Assembly: GCA_030549775.1 (NCBI GenBank)
Contig: CM060173.1
Coordinates: 3,811,501-3,875,500 of the forward strand
Direction: 5' to 3'
DNA: 64,000 bases
Source: Tamarix chinensis
Lineage: Eukaryota; Streptophyta; Magnoliopsida; Caryophyllales; Tamaricaceae
Positions within the stretch are counted from its first letter, which is position 1. Each line of letters starts with the position of its first letter. Under the pieces are notes generated by a model. That model was given only the letters and a program-made list of their open reading frames with translations, was not told where the DNA came from and did not search any database. The position numbers and the translations under genes are program-made. Shown one piece after another: positions 57,262 to 64,000 of the stretch.

Positions 57262-57421
57262 TATTATTATTATTATTATTATTAGTATTAGTAGTAGTAG
57301 TATTAGTATTAGTATTAGTATTATTATGTTTATTACTCTAACTATTATTATCATTGTTATTACCTCTACTATTATTATTAATTTTAGTATTCTTATTATT
57401 ATTGGTGTTATTACTATCATT

Positions 57422-57453
<32 letters not shown>

Positions 57454-57493
57454 CATGGTTATGGTTGTTATTATTATTATTGCTCTTACTCTT

Positions 57494-57549
<56 letters not shown>

Positions 57550-57850
57550 CATCGTTATATTTGCTATATTTATTACTCTAACTATTATTATCATCGTTAT
57601 TATCTTTTATTATGATTAGTATTGTCACTATTATTATTATTATTACTATTATTATTATTATTTTACTATTATTATTAGTAGGATTATTATCATTATTATT
57701 GTTGTTAATATTATTATTATTATTATTACTACTACTACTACTACTACTATAATTTCGATTATTATTATCATCATTATTATCATTATTACTATTATTATTA
57801 GTATTCTTATTATTATTAGTATTATTAATAATATTATTACTAGCAATATT
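56960..57850. repeat. Very long ATT-type compound microsatellite
   Basis: About 0.9 kb of ATT triplets with islands of ATC (near 57229-57260), AGT (57283-57330) and ACT (57727-57750) and a few unique bases. It lies inside the inner LTR-like element. Long Leu- or Ile-only frames on both strands are artefacts of the repeat. Confidence 0.9.
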
Positions 57851-59063
57851 GGAACACTTACTTTAATACTATGAATATTACTAAGACTTACTTTGATTAG
57901 TGGTGGTTCGATTAACTATCTTGAGAATAATAATAACCCTACCTTTTAATTATAAACTACTATTATTAATATTAGCCTTAGTATTAGACCATGATAGGGG
58001 TAAGATAGAAAATTATGGTAATTCCGGTAGAGGGAGATTAACCCATAGTATTTCCCTCTTATAAGTGAATCGGGTCAAAATCCCCAGGAGGCGTAGGAGC
58101 GTGCTCCAAGCCCCGCGCCGATTTAGGTAAGGGTATAGCTAAGGCCGCTTGTGTGTTACGTGTCTTACTTGCCTTGGATGTCTCGTATGATTATACATCG
58201 TGTTTTACATGTTGTTACCTTACCTGTTTTATGTAGCGCAGCTTGAAATCTGAGGTACGTCCATGTGATCTCTTCTGTTATGTTTTAATATGGATATACT
58301 ACAAGTTGTGATAGAATGTGGCCTTAGGACATGAATGCTAGGGTATTTGATGTGGTGATGTGGGTTGGGGACATGAAAAAGAAAAATAGGAAAGAAAGAT
58401 AACCAAGGGGAAGTAAGTTGACAATGGAGGTATAGGAGAAACTAAGGTTTGCATGGGGTGGTTAGAGTCTGTACGGGGGCAAACTTTACGTATGGAAAGT
58501 TTCCTCGGGGTGTGACGAAGGTAATAGAAGTGTCGGTTGGGTGTCTGGGGACTTCGGATGAAAAATAGTACGTGGGACAGTATAAGGGTGCGTAGGAGAC
58601 TAGACTAGAGTTTAAGGGAAACCCTAATCTGAGTAGGGGAAAAAGAAAAAGAAAATAATAAAAATAAGTGGGGTATGAAGTGAGGATGGAACCGAAGAGT
58701 CGTGATGTGTAGGGGTGATAAAATAGTCTAGATTGTGCAAGGTAGAAAAGGATAGGCTACATAGGCCCAAGTTAGGGTTTCTGGAGAAAACCCTAAGGGA
58801 AAGCGGCGAGTGGACTTTGGGGTATAAGGTGGTGGGCTTAGGCCCACACACTTAGGAGTCAGGTTCCCGGTATAAGTAAGCGGGTTAAGGGAAGGATGTC
58901 GGGGCGAGTTAGGAGGCGCAGAGGTCTCAAGATATGGGGCGGGCCCTCTTAGAAGGATAAGTATAGCAGGAGTTAGTCATGCATGTCTAGGGCAGAATCT
59001 GTCGAATAAGATACGGTAAAATACTAATCATGTAAAGTGGAATATTATTGAGCCGGGTCCAGC

Positions 59064-59400
59064 GATCCACTGGTGAGTAATAGTGGTTAGGGTTTTGCCC
59101 TATAAGTGACCGATCCACCGGCGAATAATAGTGGTGTGGACATTGTTCCTCAAGTGACCGGCCAACCGGCAATAATAGTGGGGGATCCCGAGCTCAGTAA
59201 ACCAAACCTTAAATTGTTAATACACGTAAAAGATACTAAGCAATTACAGTGGAACACCATGAGAGTCGGGGCCAGGCTGATCCACCGGCATAATAGTGGC
59301 CAGGAGAGTTTTGCCCTGGAGATCGATCCACCGGCGTATAATAGTGGCCAGGTGTGTTTTGCCCTGTAAGTGACCGATCCACCGGCTATAATAGTGGGGT
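59064..59400 (+). repeat. Tandem repeat of about 49 bp in the inner LTR-like element
   Basis: Units start with GATCCACCGGC (or CCAACCGGC) followed by ATAATAGTGGCCAGG and TTTTGCCCTG. They begin at 59064, 59112, 59161, 59279, 59325 and 59376, mostly 46-51 bp apart, with one 118-bp gap where unique sequence intervenes. Homologous phrases occur in the inverted element at 17655-18075. Confidence 0.75.
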
Positions 59401-61901
59401 CCCCGTACTCACATGGACTGATAAAGAATTATTGTATGAAATGAGTATTACCCGGAGAATAAATAAACAATGTGGACCTTTATTTACCTGAGAAACTATG
59501 TGCTATCATGTGATTGTGATTATGTTATGTGTTCTGACGTGTTGGCCTTAGTTATACGGTTACCTTGCTCATTACGTAGCGTACTGACCACCCGTTTCAT
59601 AGGTGTTGCTCATTCCCACGAGCAGAAGGCCCCTCTGATTTAGTGTAGGTTGGTGATTCTATCTTCGATGCCTACGACGCTTACGAGGCATCGGGCAGGA
59701 CCAAGAGTTGAGCCCGGACCTAGCTTGGCGATCGAGAGTGACGTGGCCGGAATCTATCGTCCACCTTACATTTCCTATGTCTTTATATTTAGTCTATTTC
59801 TTGTGTACGATGTTTCAGATATTTGGAACCTTAAAGCTATACTTTTGGATTGTAACTTTTGATTTCCGCACTCTAATTCTGTATGACTTGTGTTTTACTA
59901 ATGACTGGTGTTTTATTAACAACTCGTATTTGATGATTAATCTTGTTTAGCCTTAGCACTTAGTACCGGGACGGTAGAAATGAACTGATATGGTACTAAG
60001 TATGGCGGTAATGCCCCCGAATTTACAGTTTTATCTTTTCGTTTCCGTTAAACTCTTTTAAATTAAACAAAATTTTTCAATAGTAAAATTTGGGGGTGTT
60101 ACACCGCCACCTCCCCCCTTCACCATCACCGCTCCCCTGCCTCAGTTCCCTTCCGTTCGCACCAGGCCCACGCCACCAGTCCCATCTCTTCTCCTCTCTT
60201 TCTCCCACCTTTCTCTACAGCCTCCACCTGCAGTCAGCGCCACTCCATAGACCACTAACCACTACCGTCGCCTAGCCCAACCATCACCACCACTCTCTAC
60301 CCCATCGGTTGCCGCCCTCTCCTCCTCTTGCCTCACCTCACCAATCCCTCGCCCAGCTAGCCCCCAGCCCCTCTTTCAGTAGGCGCATGCAGCATGACGC
60401 AGTTTTGGATTTTGGCAAAAATGTTGGTACCCATATTAATTATAAGGCTATTTTAGTAATTTAAAAAAAATTATTATTATAATTATTATTTTACCTGATA
60501 GATATTAATTCGGTAATTGTGGTATTATTTTTAGGTACGAAAGGTTGATTAGCAGGATTCGATAACTTGAGTGGGATACCGCTATTTTTACATTTTTGCT
60601 AGAATTTAGGTAACTATTATACCCTACTAAAATGATAAATATTGCATAATAGCACATTGAGATTTTTTGGTATGAAATATGTTAAACATGATTTGTTACG
60701 TTATAATTATGTGTTAATTATTATTATCAGGAAAATGGGTAAAACGAGTATGTTATCTGATATAAATTATTCTGAGTATGAAAGTATGATTAAAACGATT
60801 CTAATAATGGGAAAATATTTTATATGATAAATAGGTATAAAATAATAGGTTGAGCATGCTTAGATATAATTATGGATGTGTACCCTAAGGGCAATTTAGT
60901 TAATTTTGTGTATTGTGATATTCATCCTAAAAATCATGTCAAATATGTATTATCTATTGTTGATATGCGATCATGTGTTTATTACATTTCAAAAGCATAT
61001 GATAGGATTTTGTACGCAGAAACAGGTGTAAGGGAAAAATAGTCTTTTGACATAGCTAATGATTTTAAATTACATAATAAATAATCAAATTATTTCATTT
61101 TATCATTTTCATGACAAATTAATAAATTAAATGGATTTAGTATTTAAATGGATGATAATATGATAATTATTGCCCTCAAGGGTATTTTGGTCATTTTTAG
61201 TCTACTACGTCCAAATGTGAATAATTGGACATATGATGGCCTTAGATTTTCAATAAGTTGACCTTAGTGTTGACTTTAACCTTGTTTTGGACCGTTGACC
61301 TTAGGGTTGACTTGGATAATTAAAAATAAAGGAAAAATGAAAAAGTATGGAAATGAGAATAAATGTGCAGTATGTGTTATCTGTGATCACCTTATAAAAA
61401 TACTAATACGTAAAGTGGAAGAACTCAAATTTGGGAATGATTTCTCTCTAGGGGTAGCTACCCTAGAGACGAGGTAGGATTCCTCAATTTGTTTGGATTT
61501 CTAGTGTGCCAGTTGTGCCCTAGTAAGGCCCTAATTTACTCCATATGTGACCTACGGGCCCTATAGAGGGTATCGATACTTAAGGATTAGGTGTATGAGG
61601 TGAGGAGGATACCGTATGCCTCTTGCATCGGTATTACCAGAGTATTGTTATGCCTCTAGATTGGATAGTTGGGAGAGTACCATGATGCTCGTGCACCGGT
61701 ATGACTGGTGTGCTTTTATGTCTCTGGGTTATTATTGTACCCCCTCGAGTAAATAAAAATATGAATGATATGATTTAATTGGGTTGCTTATTATTGGACA
61801 TTGGATTGGTTTTAGTAGCAGCCTTTGTGCCTACCTGTGTTCTCAATAGAAGCCTTCGCGCCAACTTGTGTTGGTATTATGTCTGTGAGCATATCTTTGA
61901 T

Positions 61902-62160
61902 GTTATGTATTTTATTATGCTATACCTATAAGTATACCTATGACGTTATGGATTTTATTATACTATACATGTTAGTATATCTGTGACGTTATGTATTTTA
62001 TTATATTGTACCTATAAGTATATCAGCGATGTTATATATTTTATTATATTGTGCCTATAAGTATACCAATGATGTTATGTATTTTACTTTACTGTACCTG
62101 TAAGTATACCTGTGATGTTATGGATTTGTTATAGCATACCTGTGAACATACCTATAATTT
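61902..62160 (+). repeat. 43-bp tandem repeat, six units
   Basis: Units start GTTATGTATTTTATTAT or a near variant at 61902, 61945, 61988, 62031, 62074 and 62117, exactly 43 bp apart. Each continues with CTATAAGTATACC-like sequence. The units differ by point changes only. It is part of the outer LTR-like element. Confidence 0.88.
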
Positions 62161-62906
62161 TATGAATTTGGTTGGGATTGATGCTGAGATAGGAGTCATG
62201 TTGTGAATGTTATGATAGAGTTTGGGTTCTAACTATTACTTCTAAGAGCATCTTTGGTACGTTGTTTGGTAAGCTTTCAACTGTTTTAAACAAATGAAAA
62301 TGAGTAGTATGTGACCTTAATAGAATTTAATAGTCTAAATGTTTATTGTATATCAATCCTCGTATAAATACTTAAATGTCTTGTGCATGTTAGTTGTATC
62401 CCTTGCACGTGTTCCATGCTAGTTTTTCATATTAGTTTGGTATAAAGAGTTATTCAATACCATAGTACTGACGGGTTCCAACCCGTTTCATGGTCCCCTT
62501 CCTATTCAACGGACAGTCTTTGCCTTGCAGGACCACTTTGAGGGTCAAGTCTAACGGCTTCAAATAGAAGGTTGAGAGTTAGGACCATCCGGTGTTCGCC
62601 CCGACTTCTTTTGATCCGAATATTTCGTGGAATCTTAAGCCCCTGCTATATCCCTTTGTTACAGTGAAACTCTTTGCCTGATCTTTTTATACTTATCAAG
62701 ACAATGTAATTTGTAATAAAGTTTCTATCCCATCTTTGTTATAAATGTTATGTAAGTAAAGTAATATTTTAGTCTCACCACTTAGTATGAAAATCATAGA
62801 GGATGCTAGACTTATACTGAGTGTGGCGGTAACACCCATTAAATTTGTAATTAACGCTTCTACAAAACAAAAAAATTAGTAGTAAAAATGGGGGTGTTAC
62901 ATTTCT

Positions 62907-63031
62907 AGTAAGTTAATTCAGAGTTGATGTCATCTGCGACTGATCTATGTCGTTGCTTAATTTGTGTTTATCGATGGATTAGCTTCTCTCCTCCCCCCCC
63001 TTTCCCCCTCTTACTTACTCTCACTTAAATA
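62907..63031. other. Short flank right of the LTR nest
   Basis: Begins with the second copy of the TTTCT duplication region and passes into a C-rich run (62984-63000). It is the pre-insertion host sequence, continuous with the sequence left of 53787. Confidence 0.4.
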
Positions 63032-63240
63032 AAAAATGAAAAATGTTCACCGATTGGTTTTAGTGAAAGCAATTATTGTGGTGTGGGTTTTAATGGACAT
63101 ATTTCTGAATCTTCTGTTACTAATTCTCTTATCGGTGATGCTGCTCCTCATGCTTTTGGTGGGTCTAAACTTGAGCTTGAGCTTTATGGTATTGATATCG
63201 ATCTTGATTTCACAATCAATAGCTTGTTTTATTTATTGAT
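63032..63240 (+). CDS. Possible exon fragment of an unidentified gene
   Basis: A frame through this stretch reads KCSPIGFSESNYCG.., HISESSVTNSLIGDAAPH and LELELYGIDIDLDFTINS, protein-like in composition. It ends in TA-repeat sequence soon after. A pyrimidine-rich stretch precedes it, but no clear splice donor follows. I do not recognise the family; it may be a remnant exon or chance. Confidence 0.25.
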
Positions 63241-64000
63241 ACATATATATATATATAGAACAATCGATGGAGTAATTATTATTCATTACCATTGGGTCAT
63301 AGTATTATACTCTTGTGTCTTTCTATTGAACTATGTCAGAGGTCACAAAACTGCCATATTGCTTGATTTGTATAACAGTGTTTAGAATAATAGCATTAGA
63401 AAAATAGCTAATAATATCAGGTAAAAGCTAGTAGTAGATGTTTGACAAAAAAATATATGATTGTTGAAATAAAAAAGGGTGTCGTTTATGCTTTTGTTGT
63501 TGCATTACTTGTCATTTTATATGAGAAATATAATGGCTAACTAGCTTAATTTCTCCGCACACACGTGCGTGCACACACACCTCTACGTGCTTCTGCACAT
63601 GCTACGATTAACGCATCATGCAACCAACTTCTTTTATTTTTTTTATTTTATTCTTTCAAGTATATAAATATTTCGAGATTGCATGTGTGTGTGTGTGTGT
63701 GATAATTAAGTAGGAGTTAATCGTGGCATAATTAATGAAATTTCATCTTTCATAGACAATCTACGTTGTCGATCATACCAAAATTGCTAAGAATACCTTA
63801 TTGATAGGGTTTTTGTTTGGTGGGGGGGAGAGGTGTTCTAGATTTACAAAAAGAAGATAATTTTTGGTAAGATGATTGAGCTCTTGTCTCCTTATCTAGG
63901 TAGGAAGAAAATGGATCTAGCTAGCAGGAAAGAAAGAGTAAAATATTGCAGTTGTTTAAATCACTTAGACAATTTCCCAAGTCTTTAACTATTTCTGACA
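63241..64000. other. Right edge, no gene recognised
   Basis: Holds a short TA run (63244-63256), an ACAC-rich stretch near 63560 and a (GT)n microsatellite at 63684-63702. No supported coding region. Confidence 0.4.

Larger units (their letters stand above)
54852..60103 (+). mobile_element. LTR-like element (probable solo LTR), inner member of a nest
   Basis: Starts TGAAATACCCCAAAATCC and ends TTTGGGGGTGTTACA. Flanks CAGCC and CCGCC agree at four of five bases. The C-rich sequence of the outer element continues on both sides, proving the nesting. It holds an AT-rich start, a pyrimidine tract (55140-55460), a hAT MITE (55823-56612), about 0.9 kb of ATT microsatellite, a 49-bp tandem repeat (59064-59400), GTGTTGCTCATTCCCACGAG (59603) and TATGGCGGTAATGCCCCC 102 bp from the end. 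Without the MITE and microsatellite it is about 3.5 kb, similar to its relatives. Confidence 0.7.
53787..62901 (+). mobile_element. LTR-like element (probable solo LTR), outer member of a nest
   Basis: Starts TATAATACCCATTTTTAGG (the first bases a mutated TGTAATACCC) and ends GGGGGTGTTACA. A perfect 5-bp duplication TTTCT lies on both sides (53782-53786 and 62902-62906). Order: AT-rich start, C-rich stretch (54190-54850, resumed at 60104-60390 after the nested element), AT-rich spacer, 43-bp tandem repeat (61902-62160), then GTGGCGGTAACACCC 80 bp from the end. Without the nested element it is about 3.86 kb. No gag, pol or primer site was seen. A long solo LTR of a Tekay/Del-like chromovirus is my reading; the superfamily is inferred. 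Confidence 0.75.

Noticed and set aside
57117..57619. Frames of 75-156 codons on both strands made of Leu, Ile or Asn
   Set aside because: They are direct translations of ATT-type triplet repeats and exist in all frames, so they are not proteins.
59064..62160. Regular short repeats considered as a CRISPR-like array
   Set aside because: They are plain tandem repeats without unique spacers, inside plant LTR-like elements; CRISPR arrays do not occur in plant nuclear DNA.

Overview
The window is nuclear DNA from a flowering plant. It is AT-rich, has few genes, and most of its length is layers of transposable elements. The plant assignment rests on an L1-type LINE with a zf-RVT domain, two Cassandra TRIMs carrying 5S rRNA sequence, plant MULE and plant-mobile-domain (PMD) relics, a XERICO-type RING-H2 gene and a plant O-fucosyltransferase-fold gene. 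I cannot name the species.

Only two genes look intact. One is a XERICO-like RING-H2 ubiquitin ligase on the + strand (CDS 37606-38118), with a TATA box and a probable 1.06-kb intron in its 5' leader. The other is a 564-residue type II membrane protein with an O-fucosyltransferase-like fold on the - strand (49989-51683), with a probable leader intron. The left edge (10-231) may hold the last coding exon of an unknown gene, and the right edge (about 63032-63240) another possible exon fragment.

Layout: 1-8760 is mostly intergenic, with a degenerate GGGTT/GGGTC-rich block (3640-4700). A tandem array with a period near 260 bp covers 8770-10125. It is followed by a dead LINE reverse transcriptase on + (10158-11250), facing a dead LINE ORF1/endonuclease on - (11197-13740). 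The latter is interrupted by an old Cassandra TRIM (12253-13009). At 14373-20940 lies an LTR-like element with a 5-bp TAAAT duplication, itself invaded by an inverted relative (17004 to about 20229). MITEs and an LTR fragment lead to a LINE (about 27277-30863) whose ORF2 carries three in-frame stops and one frameshift.

After the XERICO-like gene comes a tRNA-derived SINE with a perfect 19-bp duplication (38966-39209). Next is a TE cluster at 40.0-48.6 kb: C-rich minisatellites, a dead MULE transposase on +, a dead PMD gene on -, hAT-type MITEs, a well-preserved Cassandra TRIM (45509-46250) and a Tourist-like MITE.

The right part (53787-62901) is two nested LTR-like elements. The outer one has a perfect TTTCT duplication. 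The inner one (54852-60103) carries a 790-bp hAT MITE with an 8-bp duplication, about 0.9 kb of ATT-type microsatellite and a 49-bp tandem repeat. The four large LTR-like elements share a motif close to TGGCGGTAACRCCC about 80-100 bp from their 3' end, so I read them as solo LTRs of one Ty3/Gypsy-like family. Junctions, motifs and repeat spacings were read from the sequence by hand; family names rest on recognition and no database was searched.
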